A DNA stretch of 64,000 bases. Source: Cryptomeria japonica (taxonomy: Eukaryota; Streptophyta; Pinopsida; Cupressales; Cupressaceae). Under the pieces are notes generated by a model. That model was given only the letters and a program-made list of their open reading frames with translations, was not told where the DNA came from and did not search any database. A program made the position numbers and the translations under genes. Shown here piece after piece: positions 10,949 through 22,649 of this stretch. Within the stretch, counting starts at the first letter, position 1; the number at the start of each line of letters is the position of its first letter. Location of the stretch: positions 186,830,949 through 186,894,948 of the forward strand of contig NC_081411.1 of the NCBI RefSeq assembly GCF_030272615.1, written 5' to 3'.

Positions 10949-11900
10949 GAAAAAAAAAAAGAAAAAAAATATATATATATATCAAAAGCATGAGCAAGAA
11001 AATGAATATCAAGAAAAGCAAAATGCAATGAAATGCAATATCAAAATGATTGGCTATGGGAACATGCAAGTAACTCCACTGGGGCTATGGATGCCTGGCT
11101 GGCAATGGAGCAATATTTGTGAGATTACAGCGATAACCTCGTCGGGGCTATGGACGCTCGCTGGCAATGAGGCTCTATCTAGGATGCTTTTGAAGTCAAG
11201 GTAACTCATGTAGCTAGCCATGCAGGATTCTGAACATTACAATGATCATATGAGCCAGAATGAACCCACTTGCACACACATGGGTAATCAAAGACTAAGT
11301 ACCTTGATCCAGTTTGGGATTCTTATTCCCTTTTGAGTCTGCTTCCTAGTTGCTAGAAATGTTCAGTTGAAATTTCCAGAGGTTCTAAGTGTGGGTTGGT
11401 TCTCTATCTTTGAAAATTTTGAGAACACTTATTCAGATGATGCTAAATGTTGTGACAATCTTACATATCACCTCTTTACAAATGAAAACCTCTATGCTTG
11501 GGGGTAAAGTTCATCCACTCTATTCTTAATACCATATCTCCCATTATCCTTCCTCCACTATCCATTACCCTATCTAAATTCATCATTATCTATAATCTTG
11601 CTTCACCTCATCCATATCCTCTAATCCATATCCCTTATCCTATCTATTCATTTCTTCTATCATCCAATTATTTCTACAATCTTGCTTCACTCTAATTCAT
11701 ATCTATCTATCCTATCTATTCATTGCTTCCATCATCCTGTGCTATCTATATCCTATCTCTATCCATATCCCCTTTTTCATCCTTGATCTTGATCAAAACT
11801 ATGGACAACAAATCTATTTCCACCTCAATGGTTCAGTCATCCATTCATCCATTCCTTGTCTTGATATACATTGGGGCAACCAAATGCATCTTTCTTCTAA

Positions 11901-12004
11901 TCCAAAAACTCAAAAAAATCAAAATATCCAAAAACTCAAAAAAATCAAAATATCCAAAAAATAAAAAAAATAAAAATATCCAAAAACTAAAAATCAACAA
12001 AATA
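11901..12004. repeat. A-rich tandem repeat, about four 26-base units
   Basis: The unit starts TCCAAAAACTC and continues with an AAAAAAATC word; the third unit is changed and the fourth is degraded. It lies in the LARD interior. Confidence 0.7.
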
Positions 12005-12138
12005 AAAAAAATCAAAGCATGAACACATGGACCATCCATCAAATCAGATCAACAACAGGAAAACTCTCAAAGTCTGCAATCAAACTTATCACATGTCTTG
12101 TTAATCAATTCATTACTTGAAATCAACATCAACATCAA

Positions 12139-12371
12139 ACATGTCTTATATAGGGATAGGTACACTCGAAACCAGACAGGTCGGTCTTATACGAGGTACT
12201 CACTCTTTGAAACCAGACATTTCTATCAATCATCAAGTCTTGATAATCAATCCATCTATCAATATCAACATCAACATGTCTTATACAAGGATAGGTACAC
12301 TCGAAACCAGACAGATCAGTCTTATACGGGGTACTCACTCTTTGAAACCAGACATTCTTATCAATCATCGA
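12139..12371 (+). repeat. Tandem repeat with 135-base period (two units)
   Basis: ACATGTCTTATA starts at 12139 and again at 12274. Each unit holds two copies of a TCTTATA...GAAACCAGACA motif, related to the longer array at 13674-14140. Confidence 0.8.
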
Positions 12372-13490
12372 CCAAATCATAACAATGACATCAATCAGTA
12401 TGACTGCTGGATTTTGTTCTAGTTAGCCTTATCTTTATCAATTGATGGAAATACATGTTTCACAAATCATATTGTACATATCATATCCACCCATCTAAGG
12501 CACCACCAGAAATTCACAAATGCTTATCAATCTTGGACATACTTAGTGTAGTCACTGTCCTTGGTTTATCTAAAACAATTATCCAAATAATATCCCACCA
12601 TGGCTTGGTGATCAGTGTACATATCCATATCAAATTAGTATCAACAACAAGGGGCAAAATCCTGACCTCGCTGGGGGCCTTTCACCTTCAATATTTTCAA
12701 CATCAGACCAAAAACCTAGCAAGACAACAAGGATCAAAACAACTAACAAATGCCAAACAACAATGCGAGAAGGCTAAACATCACAGACTTGAACTGATTT
12801 CAAATAAACAAAGATCTATTTGCAAGATGTTTTAATTGACAAGAATACATTTCAAATAGCATGCATGCTTACTTATGGTTGTTAATTTTTGCTTATCATA
12901 TCTCCTAAGTGACTCAAGGATGTCTTATGACTAGAGAAGCAAGGTAGGAATGTGATGTTTTATTTGTCTTCTATCTACGAGTGAAGTCTTTTACCATGCA
13001 AATTTGTCCTATGAAGAAATTAGGTGGCATATCGCTGAGGACATTTCGAATTTGTATGGGACAAAGGTTAACTCTTGTATGTTTATGCAATACGCACTCA
13101 GGTCGTTATGGTTCAATTATGCCTTGACGCTTGTGCTATCTTGCAAAATCAAAAATCATGTAAATTTTTCTCAGGACATTATGGTTCAATTATACCATTG
13201 TGCTTGTATAAATTTTCAACATATCCAAAAATCAATAAATGCTCAATGATGATATATACACAGAAAGCAAACAACATGTGGTTATACAGGGATGACAAAT
13301 GCAGAATGAGGATGCTCAAAAACAAATAGTTACATATCATTTTACAATTAGTTGCATATCATTTTACAATTAGTTGCATATCATATCATACATCTCATTT
13401 TCAAAATATCATTCATCATTCATCATTGCATCCCTCGCATGCATATCTATCACATCATCATGGAATCTTTCTTCACTTTCATATCTCTAT

Positions 13491-13672
13491 CATTCTTCCA
13501 ACCTATCTTCTATCATTCTTCCAACCTATCTTCTATCATTCTTCTAAACTATCTTCATCATTCTTCCAAACTATCTTCTATCATTCTTTCAAACTATCTT
13601 CTATCATTCTTCTAAACTATCTTCACCTTTCTTCCAAACTATCTTCTATCATTCTTCCAAACTATCTTCTAT
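13491..13672 (+). repeat. Pyrimidine-rich tandem repeat, about 22-25-base unit
   Basis: The unit CATTCTTCCAAACTATCTTC recurs about eight times with small indels. It directly abuts the next array. Confidence 0.85.
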
Positions 13673-13673
13673 C

Positions 13674-14140
13674 ATGTCTTATACAGGATGTATCTTTCCT
13701 GAAACCAGATGTTTTGATCAGCTCTTATACAGGATATATCGTTCATGAAACTAGATGTTTTGATCAGCTCTTATACAGGATATATCGTTCCTGAAACCAA
13801 ATGTTTTGATCAGCTCTTATACAGGATATATTGTTCCTGAAACCAGGCGTTTTGATCGGTCTTATACAGGATATATCGTTCCTGAAACCAGACACTCGAT
13901 CATCCATGTCTTATACAGGCAGTATCATTCTTGAAACCAGATGCTCAATCATCCATGTCTTATACAGGTGGTATCATTCCTAAAACCAGACACTCGATCA
14001 TCCATGTCTTATACAGGCAGTATCATTCTTGAAACCAGATGCTCAATCATCCATGTCTTATACAGGCGGTATCATTCCTGAAACCAGATGCTCGATCATC
14101 CATGTCTTATACAGGAGGTGTCATACCTGAAACCAAACTT
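13674..14140 (+). repeat. Tandem array of about ten 46-49-base units in the LARD interior
   Basis: Each unit begins TCTTATACAGG, has a variable middle, then TGAAACCAGA and a tail that is either TGTTTTGATCAGC (first four) or CTCGATCATCCATG (later ones). Units are directly contiguous. The switch of tail type inside the array records local unit turnover. Confidence 0.9.
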
Positions 14141-14537
14141 GCTCTCATTCCAATCAATCTAATCAATCTTATCAAACCCATGCATGCCATCACTATCTAC
14201 TCTTCTATCTTTCAAACAACATTCTTCTTCTTTCAAGAGATCATTCATGCTTTGTGTGTACGAACGATCTCCCGAGGGGGCATTATCATATCAAATCTCA
14301 ACATCAATTTCAAATCAGTTTCATATCAGTTTCATATCAAATCAATTCTTCATATCTGGGGCATCATCAATATCGCTCATCAAATCTGGGGCATCATATC
14401 AATTTTTCATATCAAATCAATTTTTCATGTCCACAGCATCATATCAATTTTTCATATCCACAACATCATATCGATCAAATTTTGACAGCATATCCGACAA
14501 ATTTTCTTTGAATCAACATGTGCACACACGTCACTTC

Positions 14538-14551
14538 AAAGAGGGGCAAAA
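14538..14551 (+). other. Polypurine tract of the LARD element
   Basis: AAAGAGGGGCAAAA directly precedes the TG of the 3' LTR. This is the expected plus-strand primer site for reverse transcription. Confidence 0.75.
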
Positions 14552-15981
14552 TGTAGACGTATAAAAATGACCATATTCCTAAATGAATATTTTATGTTCA
14601 TTTCTCTATTTAATTAAATCCAATTTAATTAAATTATCCACATTCCTCTATTTAATTAAGAAAATTACTCAATTAAATTCACTATACCCATTTAATGAAT
14701 AAATCATTTTATTCAATTAAATCCCCCCTATCCACTTTTAATTAAATTCAAATTTAATTAAATAGTTATCCTAAATTAAATAAATCTAATTTATTTAATT
14801 ACAACCAAATTGAATAAAATTCATTAAATTCAATTAAATCCTATTATCCCTCCATCCACTTGCATTTTCCTACATCTCCCACTTGTTTCCTATAACCCCT
14901 TCCTAATTTCTTCTAGACTCTTCTAATCATTTCTAATTAAGTCTAAACCATCTCCTAAACTTTGTCACATCCCTAAGCAAGGGGAAGTCACTTCTCAAAT
15001 CCTCAAAGTCTTTGATAACCATTAAAGGCTTCAAGTCTTCAACCACTTAATTCCCCAAAGTCTTCATAACCATTAATGGCTAACTCAAACCCTCTTACAT
15101 GGTTAAAGAATTTCTTTTAACTCAACCTTCATCCAATCCAAGGGTCTCATCAAGCCTTTAATGCTTTGACCATGATTATCTCTTAATCATTTGCACAAAG
15201 GTTTATCCTTGGATCAACTCTTAATCCAATGGGTAATCTTAACTTAGGCTTGACCCTTACCCTCTAGATAACCATAAGGTCTTCTCAGGCATTTAATGCC
15301 TCCAACCCCTTCTCTCAACCCAACCCTATGTTGACACTTGTCACCATTTCATTGGTGCAAACTGCAAATATGGATTCCCAACTTTCAAACTCAACCCTTG
15401 ATCAACTCTTTCAATCCTGACCATCCATTGCCCTGTTTTTGCTATAAATAGAGCTCTCATTCCTCCATTTTTAGAGATCAATCCAAGTTTGTAGTATCAT
15501 ACTTATGCTCAAATACATTCAAGCTTTCATACCATTTTATGCTCATCATTTTAGCCTCTCTTTAACTAGGAATTAGTCTAAATATGTATGTTTAGAATAC
15601 TTTGTTTATCATTTAGCTCAATCATAGACTAATATATCATGTTAGGATAGTATTTATACTAACCTTGTCATCTTATAATCTAGTTTATTGCATTTTAAGA
15701 TCATGCATAGCTTAGGATGCATTTCATTCTAAAATCTATCAAAAGCATCCCTCGTTCTTGCATTTGCCATCCCTAAACCATTTTGCTCAGTGATCTGAGA
15801 GCAAAAACATTGGTTTGAGGGACATTGTAAGATAGAGAACCATGGGACCAACCTTGGGAAGCTGTGTAATACTTCATTACTCCATAGCTTGCACCAAGAA
15901 GTCATGTGTGTGTGTGTGGACAAGTTTTTTTTGGAATATTTTCACATATTGAGTTTTATCGACCCGCTTTTCCCGCATACA
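14552..15981 (+). mobile_element. 3' LTR of the LARD element (1430 bases)
   Basis: Starts TGTAGACGTATAAAAATG and ends CCCGCATACA, followed by AGTAT. The first 250 bases are full of TTTAATTAA-type palindromes. A good TATA box lies in the right third. Confidence 0.9.
15442..15451 (+). promoter_or_regulatory. TATA box of the LARD LTR
   Basis: GCTATAAATAGAGC is a strong plant TATA element and would place transcription start near 15475, defining the U3/R border. It implies that the LTR could still promote transcription. Confidence 0.7.
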
Positions 15982-15986
15982 AGTAT
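15982..15986. repeat. Target site duplication AGTAT, right copy
   Basis: Identical to 10277-10281. Confidence 0.9.
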
Positions 15987-16590
15987 AAAACATATATATG
16001 AATTTTAAAAATTGTATCTTTATATACATATTTTTATCTTTAATGAAGTCTTTTTAGAATTAATAAATTTATAGATAAAATTATTCTTTTCAATTGTTTA
16101 AGGTATTATGAAGTTTTTTGTTATATATTAAGGTCATGTATTTGAAAAAAGTATACTTAGATCATTTTAGAATCATGCAATCATATGAAAATAAAGTAGT
16201 ACCATATGTATGTATATTTGTTTCTAATATTTTTAATGTCCAACACATTGACTTCCTCTATCTACACTAGCATCAAGCATCCACCTTCATGATCATTCTT
16301 TATTTTTACAATTGATTCAATATAAGGGCTTAACTAAGGCTTGAGGAAGTCCTAAACATCAAACCTACCATAGCCTGTCCCATGGTACTTCTTAACACTA
16401 ACGAAGTTTTCCTTGCACCAAATAATGGACTAGGTGAATAGTTTCTACATGTTTAAATACCCTAAAATATGCGACATGGGGACTTCTCGGACCATATTGA
16501 GTGAAATTGCTATGTGACTTTTATGTTGGTATTTTTTGGTGAGACGTGTAGTTGATAATGTTGTTTAGCATGTAGTTAATCTTCTCTATT
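15987..16590. repeat. Dispersed repeat R1, copy B, right part
   Basis: Continues the R1 sequence from AAAACATATATATGAA and matches 2840-3430, including GGGCTTAACTAAGGCTTGAGG near 16325. Confidence 0.8.
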
Positions 16591-18408
16591 GTTGTCTTGG
16601 TTATTGACCCCCACATTTGAAAAACCTTCATTTTGTTAATTTGATGGTCAGGTTAATAATTAGAAGTTGTGTAAGTCATCTTATAATGTCAAATATCTCC
16701 AAAGTCCTTTGAAATCTCTTAAAACTTAGCCATTTTACTCAATGTTGGACTTTTGCCTTGATTTTGAAACCACCAATGAGTTCCAATGGGTTTCTCACAA
16801 CTTGTCTTAAAACCAACGAAGCCAAGTCTTTAGAAATCATTCTTTCAAAGTAAAAAAAATCTTAATTTATGGTTTTCGGTCTTTTGGGTCAGTGCAAGAA
16901 GTTGAGTCCACTTTTTGGCCAAAAAGTGAAAGTGTTTTCCCTAATTTTTAGATTTTGCCACATTTGAGCTGAAAATTTGAAGCACTTAGAGATTGAATCT
17001 TGAAAAAGTCAGTAATACAAAATATAGCACTCGGAGTCTAGTTTACAAATATATAATTTATTTTAATACCCAGATAATATAAATTGACTTTCAGAAGGGA
17101 TTTCTAAAAACCACTTTTTAAAAATGCATGTTTCAGGACCGTACCATGCACGTGTACAGCCCACACGTTTTGACACAAATAAAAGTTTCTTTTCAAACCC
17201 TCTTGGGAAATGATTTTAACACACTAAAGATTGATGAGCATTTTTTTAATTTTTTTTTAATATTTTTTTTTATTAATTTTTAATTGGCCCTAATTGTTGT
17301 TTTAAAAACTCATCATGTACGGCCCATATAATTTGATCTAAACTTATCATTTTTTTAGTTTATTTTTTAAAATTGAAAATAATTTTGTGTAGATTGATGA
17401 CATATAATTTTTTTTTCAAAAAACATTAAAACAAAAACGTTATTAAATAAACAAGATAAACTGATATTTCAAGTTAATGGACCAAATTTAGTACAAATTA
17501 ATTAAAAAATAGAAAAAAATAATCAAATCTTAAAAAAATTATATATTCAGAATCTACATAGTGTAATCTAAAATGCGTTTTAATTTTGTTGAAAAATTCT
17601 ATGATAATGGGCATCAAACCTATGTCAGAAGTCAGTCATTGATACAACCTTGTACTTGCAGGTCCAAGGCTAAGGGTTGGGCATTCCATGCCTTTCCCGA
17701 ACCAAAACCCGATGCACATGGCAAGCTCCATTTTCAAAATTTAAGAAACGGGGCCCCATTTTAATAAATGGGTCCTCATTTTGTAAATGGGGCCCCATTT
17801 TTTTTTACTTAAATAACGGTGCCCCGTTATGGTCTGGGGCCCATAAACAACGAGGCCCCATTTTTTTTATTTTCACCTTGGGTCCCTGAAGCATAACAGG
17901 GCCTCGTTCCTAGCAGTATGCTTTCCAATGCATGAAATTCCCCCAAAGTGGGACTCAACTTTGTGCACTTACCCTTTTATATCAGTTTTTGAAATCACTG
18001 TTGGTCCTTAACAGGACTTTCACAACCTAGCTCGGGCTTAGAAAAGTCTTTATTCTTCCTACTATTAAAGCTTTCAAAAGAATCTTTGTGGAGCTATCAT
18101 AGTTTTCACAACTTGGTGGGTTTTTGAAAAGGTTTTCTCTCAAAAAGTAAAGTGTTAAATTGATACAAGTCTTTCTTCCAAAAAATAGCAAAATCATAAG
18201 GTTTTGAAACCAATGTCGCAAGCTAACAATGTTTCCACAACCTTGTCAAGCTCTGACACAAAACCAAAAAACTCAAAGAGATCTTGGCAAAGAAAATGAA
18301 AAAAAGAAAGCAAAGAGAAAGAAAGAAAAAATAAGTGCTTAAGGGAAAATTAGATGAGTTGTGACAACTTCATCAAACATTGACAAGGTTTCCACTGTTG
18401 GCAACAAC
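16591..18408. other. Unassigned 1.8 kb left of the copia element, with a GGGGCCCC-rich block
   Basis: No gene is supported. The sequence should contain the 5' LTR of the copia element that starts at 18409 but does not resemble the sequence after its pol region, so the LTR is missing or replaced. The last bases (TGTTGGCAACA) could be an LTR end. A palindromic block at about 17748-17905 is listed separately. Confidence 0.35.
17748..17905. repeat. Cluster of GGGGCCCC/GGGCC palindromes with AT spacers
   Basis: GGGGCCCCATTT occurs twice near 17750 and 17790, with weaker forms GGTGCCCCGTTA, GGGGCCCATA, GAGGCCCCATTT and GGGCCTCGTT up to 17905. GGGGCCCC is self-complementary. This GC-rich cluster contrasts with its AT-rich surroundings. 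Confidence 0.6.
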
Positions 18409-18420
18409 TGGTATCAAAGC
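18409..18420 (+). other. Primer binding site of the copia element (initiator tRNA-Met)
   Basis: TGGTATCAAAGC is complementary to the 3' end of plant initiator tRNA-Met apart from common variation. It lies 43 bases before the gag start and right after GGCAACAAC. Confidence 0.8.
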
Positions 18421-18462
18421 TAGATCCTCTGAAAGAAGCTTGACTACTTGAGGTGATCTGGG

Positions 18463-19383
18463 ATGGAAACCTTTTCTTTCAAGAAGGATAGTCCGAGAAT
18501 TGATGGAACAAACTACACTCTCTGGAAAAGTCAGATGCAATGTCATTTGAGATGCATTGGAGAAGAGTACTGAAAGATTACTAAGAATGTATATAATGTT
18601 CCTCAGAATGATCCTACTACTCTGGATGAGATAAAGGAAGCATAATTCAATATAAGAGCTATGGAAGCATTGTTGAGTGCCTTGTCAGATTTTGAAATGA
18701 CTAATGTGATGGACATAGAGACTGATCATGAAATATGGATAAAATTGGAGACCTTGTAGGAAGATGATAGTCATGTGAAGATTGCTAAGCTACAAAGCTT
18801 GAAGGACAAATATGAGATCTTGAAGATGAGTGAAGATGAGAACATTACTTCTTTTATGCAAAAAGCGAATGAGCTTGTGTGTGGAATCAGATGTGATGAT
18901 GGAGTATTAGAAGAATATGAGATTGTTGCTAAAGTGTTGAGATCCTTGCCTCCTGCTTACAAACATAAAGTTGTTGCTATTGATGAGATCTGGACTGTGA
19001 CAAATGTGACAAGAGCCATGTTGATTGGTAAACTTGTTGCTTTTGAGCTGAGTGAGTTTGGAGACTCTATTCCTAAGACTGAATCTGCATTCAAAGCTAC
19101 TATTTTCAAGAAGCGGAGATATGATCCAGGAGAAATTTCTACAAGAGTATCCAAATATGAGAAAAGAGATGAAAGAGAGCTTGAGGAGCTTGAAGCACTT
19201 ATTGCTAGAAGATTGCCTAAATGTGACGGTAAGTATGAAGGAAAGCTACCTCTTAAATGTTTTTCATGTAATAAGATAGGACATTTTGCATCAAGGTGTC
19301 CAGAAAGAGATAGAAATCCTAAGAAGCCATTTAAGCCATATAAGCCTAAATATCAGAAGAAGTGTTATTGTGCTGCTGATTAA
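18463..19383 (+). pseudogene. Ty1/copia gag (nucleocapsid), with stops
   Basis: Gag packages element RNA into virus-like particles. The frame opens at ATG 18463 and stays in one frame to 19383. The start holds the N-Y-T-L-W-K-S-Q-M pattern of the gag N-terminal domain. A single CCHC zinc knuckle, CFSCNKIGHFASRC, lies near the end and is followed by a Lys/Pro-rich tail. Three in-frame stops lie before 18775 (for example TGA near 18571 and TAA near 18643), so the protein cannot be made whole. The frame after 18775 is open for 202 codons. Confidence 0.9.
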
Positions 19384-19386
19384 GGT

Positions 19387-20030
19387 GTGACAGATGATGA
19401 GTCGAACAAGGGAAATTCGGGTGATGAATTTGTGTTCATTGTTATCAAGGAAGATGATCTTGTAACTATAGATTCTACAAGCTACATTAATGAGGAGAAA
19501 TCTTTGGCTGCTAAAGTGGAGGAGAAAGTTGAATGGGTAATTGACAGTGGTTGCTCTCATCATATAAAAGGTGATAAGAGTAAATTTGGAAAAGTATGAT
19601 GTCGATATAGTAAGATTTTGCAATAACAAAGCTTGTGTAATCTGTGGAAAAGGTTCTGTTTCTCTTGATGGTAAGCATGCAATATTGATGATGTGTTGTA
19701 TGTTGAAGCTTTAAAGCATAATATTTTGAGTGTTGGTCAAATGGTTGATAAGGGATATAACTTGCAATTCAAGAATGGCAAATGTGAGATCTTGAGTAGC
19801 TCCGGAACTGAGATTGCATCAGGTACAAAGACTAAAAGTAATATCTTTCACTTGAATGTTGGTGGTATAAGTTGTTTGATTGCTTAGATCGATGAAAGTT
19901 GGTTATGGCATAGAAGATTGTGTCATGTAAATTTTGATTGCATGGTTAAAATAAGTTTTACTCAAGAAGTGAGAGATCTACCAAAGCTAATAAAGCTTTC
20001 TAATCTAGTATGTAAGGAATATTAATTAGG
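19387..20030 (+). pseudogene. Ty1/copia protease and GAG-pre-integrase region
   Basis: The aspartic protease motif appears as WVIDSGCSHHI near 19535-19570, with D-S-G in place of the more usual D-T-G. Then the frame shifts, an ALKHNILSVGQM segment follows, and the integrase zinc-binding start reads LWHRRLCHVNFDCM near 19900. Several stops and shifts break the reading frame. Order and spacing are those of copia pol. Confidence 0.85.
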
Positions 20031-20079
20031 GAAGCAGACAAGAGTTACTTATAACAACAAACAGTATAATTATAATGGA

Positions 20080-20725
20080 TTGTTGGATCTTGTACATACT
20101 GATCTGTGTGGTCATTCTAGAGTGAGAAGCTTGCAGAGTGATAGGTATTTCATGTTGTTGATTGATGATTACTCAAGAAGGATGTGGGTTACCTTCTTAA
20201 GGGAGAAGTCTGAAGCGTTGGAGAAGTTCAATATTTTCAAGGCTAGGGTTGAAACTAATACTGGATTGAAGTTGAAGTGTCTGAGATCTGACAGAGATGG
20301 AGAATTCACTTCCAATTAGTTTAATGCATATTGTGAAGAGCATGGAGTTAAGAGACAGTTATTAGCTCCTAGGACACCACAGCGGAATGGTGTTGTAGAG
20401 AGAAAGAATAGAACAGTTCAAGAAGTTGTTAGACCATGATGATTGAAGGAAATGTTTTGCATATGTATTGGAGAGAATTTGTGAGTACTACAGTATACAC
20501 TCTTAACCAGGTAAATGTCAAAGGTGATACTGGTAAGACTCCTTATGAGTTATGGTTTGGTCATGCCCCTACTGTTAGGTATTTCAAAATTTTTGGAAGT
20601 AGATGTTGTATCAAAAGAGATGAAGATATTGGAAATTTTGATGCTAGATGTGATGAAGGAATCTTTCTTGGTTATTCTACTAGAAGTAAGGCCTATCGGT
20701 GTTATAATAAAAGATTGAGATAGAT
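20080..20725 (+). pseudogene. Ty1/copia integrase core
   Basis: The integrase inserts element cDNA. The first catalytic Asp lies in DLVHTDLCG, the second in LRSDRDGEFTSN, and the PQRNGVVERKNRT segment carries the Glu, so the D,D-35-E set is present. A TAG follows FTSN at about 20317, and a shift near 20430 separates the core from the C-terminal block TPYELWFGHAPTVRYFKIFG. Not functional. Confidence 0.9.
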
Positions 20726-22010
20726 AGTTGAAAGTGCTAAAGTGAAGGCTGATGAAGGTAATGTAAGACAAATCAAATCTTGTGGATATGATTTTGAAGA
20801 TTGGGGTGCTAGTTCAAATAAAGGACAATAAGTGCAAACCCAAATTCAAGTTCAGATTGATCCGAAAAAGTCAGAGAACAAAGAGAAAGGTGCAAATGCA
20901 TGTGCAAAAGAAAGAGTTCAAGAGCCTGAAATTAAAGAAAATCCTATAACTCCCAAGTATGTGAGGTTGAATCATCCAGAAAATTAGATTATCGGTGATA
21001 AGAATAAAGGTGTGATGACTAGGAGAAGACTCGATGAAGAAATTTGTTTGATTTCTAAGATTGAACCTCAAAATGTTGATGAAGCGTGTAAAGATGAAAA
21101 TTGGATTAAAGCTATGGAAGAAGAATTGAATCAAATTCAGAAAAATGATACATGGATTCTTCTTCCTAGACCTAAGAATAAAATATAATTGGAACTAAAT
21201 GGATATTCTAGAATAAGCTGAATGAATAGGGTGAAGTTGTTCGAAATAAAGCTAGACTTGTTTGTAAAGGTTATTCACAGATGGAAGGTATTGATTATGA
21301 GGATATTTTTGCTCTGGTAGCTAGAATTGAAGCTATTAGATTATTTCTTGCCTATGTTGCTCACAAAGATTTCAAGGTTTATCAAATGGATGTCAAATCA
21401 GCCTTACTTAATGGTGAGTTGGAAGAAGAAGTCTACATTGAGCAACCAGATGAATTTCAGCTGACAAATGAAAAGAACATGGTTTGCTAGTTGAAAAAAG
21501 CATTGTAAGGATTGAAGTAAGCCCCTAGAGCCTAGTATGCCAGATTGGATAAGTATTTGATGAAGCTTGGATTCAATAAAGGTACTGCTGACAGTAATTT
21601 TTATTTTAAGATTGATCAGAGTAATATTTTGATTGTTTCAAAGTTTTGTTGATGACATTATCTTTGGAGGAAATGATTGCCTATGTAAGAAATTTGTTGA
21701 AGAGATGCAGAATGAATTTGAGATGTCTATGGTTGGTGAAAGGAAATTCTTTTTGGGATTGCAAATTACTCAGTTGGATAAAGGTATTTTCATATCTCAG
21801 TCTAAGTATGTGAAGGAATTACTGAAGAAATTTGGTTTTGAGGACTCTAAACCAGTTGGTATACCTATGGCGACTGAATGTAAGTTGACAAAGGATGATG
21901 ATTCTTCGAAAGCTAATCAAACTAGATGTCCATCTATGATTGGTGGATTGTTGTGTTTGACTCAGACTAGGCCTGATATAATGAATGTTGCATGTCATGT
22001 TGCTTGATTT
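20726..22010 (+). pseudogene. Ty1/copia reverse transcriptase
   Basis: Recognisable blocks in order are the EEIC linker and WIKAMEEELNQI near 21110, [20 protein letters not shown] (catalytic Asp), a G-L-K-x-A-P-R-A segment, and FVDDIIFGG near 21645 with both catalytic Asp residues. Between about 21488 and 21540 four stops occur, at positions where copia polymerases carry Gln, Tyr or Trp. A frameshift lies directly before FVDD. The block ends at SLTQTRPDI. Clearly a pseudogene. Confidence 0.9.
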
Positions 22011-22560
22011 CAAGTTGATCCTAAGGAATCTCATGTTACTCCTATAAAAAGGATATTCAGGTATTTGAAAGGGACAGTTGATTTTGGTTTGTGGTATCCT
22101 AAGAATGATGACTTTACCTTGATTTTTACAAATGTTGATTGGGAAGGTGATGTTGATGACCCGAAGAGCAATACTAGTGGTGAATTCTTGGTTTCTTGGG
22201 CAAGAAGCAAAATGTTGTTTCTTTATCTACTGCAGAGGCTAAATACATTGTTGTTGCTAGCAATTGTACTCAGGTAATTTGGATGAAGCAGATGTTGAAG
22301 GATATAGGAGTTATTTATGATAAGCCTATTGTTATATACTATGATAATTTAGGTGCTATCAATATTTCAAAGAATCTGGTGTTGCATTCCAAAACAAAGC
22401 ATATATCAATCAAGTTTCATTTCTTAAGAGAGAAGGTGAATGAGAAATAAGTCAGATTGGAGTATGCATATACAAAGGAATGGATTGCAGACATATTTAT
22501 GAAGTCTTTGCCTAAAGATACTTTTGAGTATCTCATAGAGAAGTTAGGGGTGATTGCCCC
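22011..22560 (+). pseudogene. Ty1/copia RNase H and end of polyprotein
   Basis: Blocks read RYLKGTVDFGLWY, then VDWEGDVDDPKSNTSGEF (first catalytic Asp), a frameshift, VVSLSTAEAKYIVVAS (catalytic Glu), and YYDNLGAINISKN (catalytic Asp), with the closing HISIKFHFLRE near 22410. A TAA at about 22448 interrupts the last helix. Domain order PR-IN-RT-RH confirms Ty1/copia. Confidence 0.9.
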
Positions 22561-22649
22561 TCTTGATGAGAACTAAGATGCATGGATTTGCATCAGTCTG
22601 GTGAGCTTCATAGAGATATTTTATGATCTAGATTGACGAGTAACTGCTA

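Larger units (their letters stand above)
10282..15981 (+). mobile_element. Non-coding LTR retrotransposon (LARD-like), complete at both ends
   Basis: The element runs from TGTAGACATATAAAAATGAC to CGCATACA and is flanked by AGTAT on both sides. It sits inside R1 copy B, and R1 copy A gives the unoccupied site. The left LTR survives as 186 bases only; the right LTR is 1430 bases. A purine tract precedes the right LTR. I find no gag, protease, reverse transcriptase, RNase H or integrase motif in the 4.1-kb interior, which consists largely of tandem repeats. Such elements are called LARDs when their LTRs and priming signals resemble an autonomous Ty3/gypsy partner. That partner is not in the window, so superfamily is inferred only from the purine tract and LTR start. 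Confidence 0.88.

Noticed and set aside
13674-14140. CRISPR-like regular repeats
   Set aside because: Units are contiguous tandem copies without unique spacers, and lie inside an LTR element of a plant-type genome.
14039-14564. Overlapping plus-strand frames of 85-148 codons
   Set aside because: They fall in tandem repeats and ATATCAATTT-type low-complexity sequence of the LARD; two or three frames are open at once, which points to composition.
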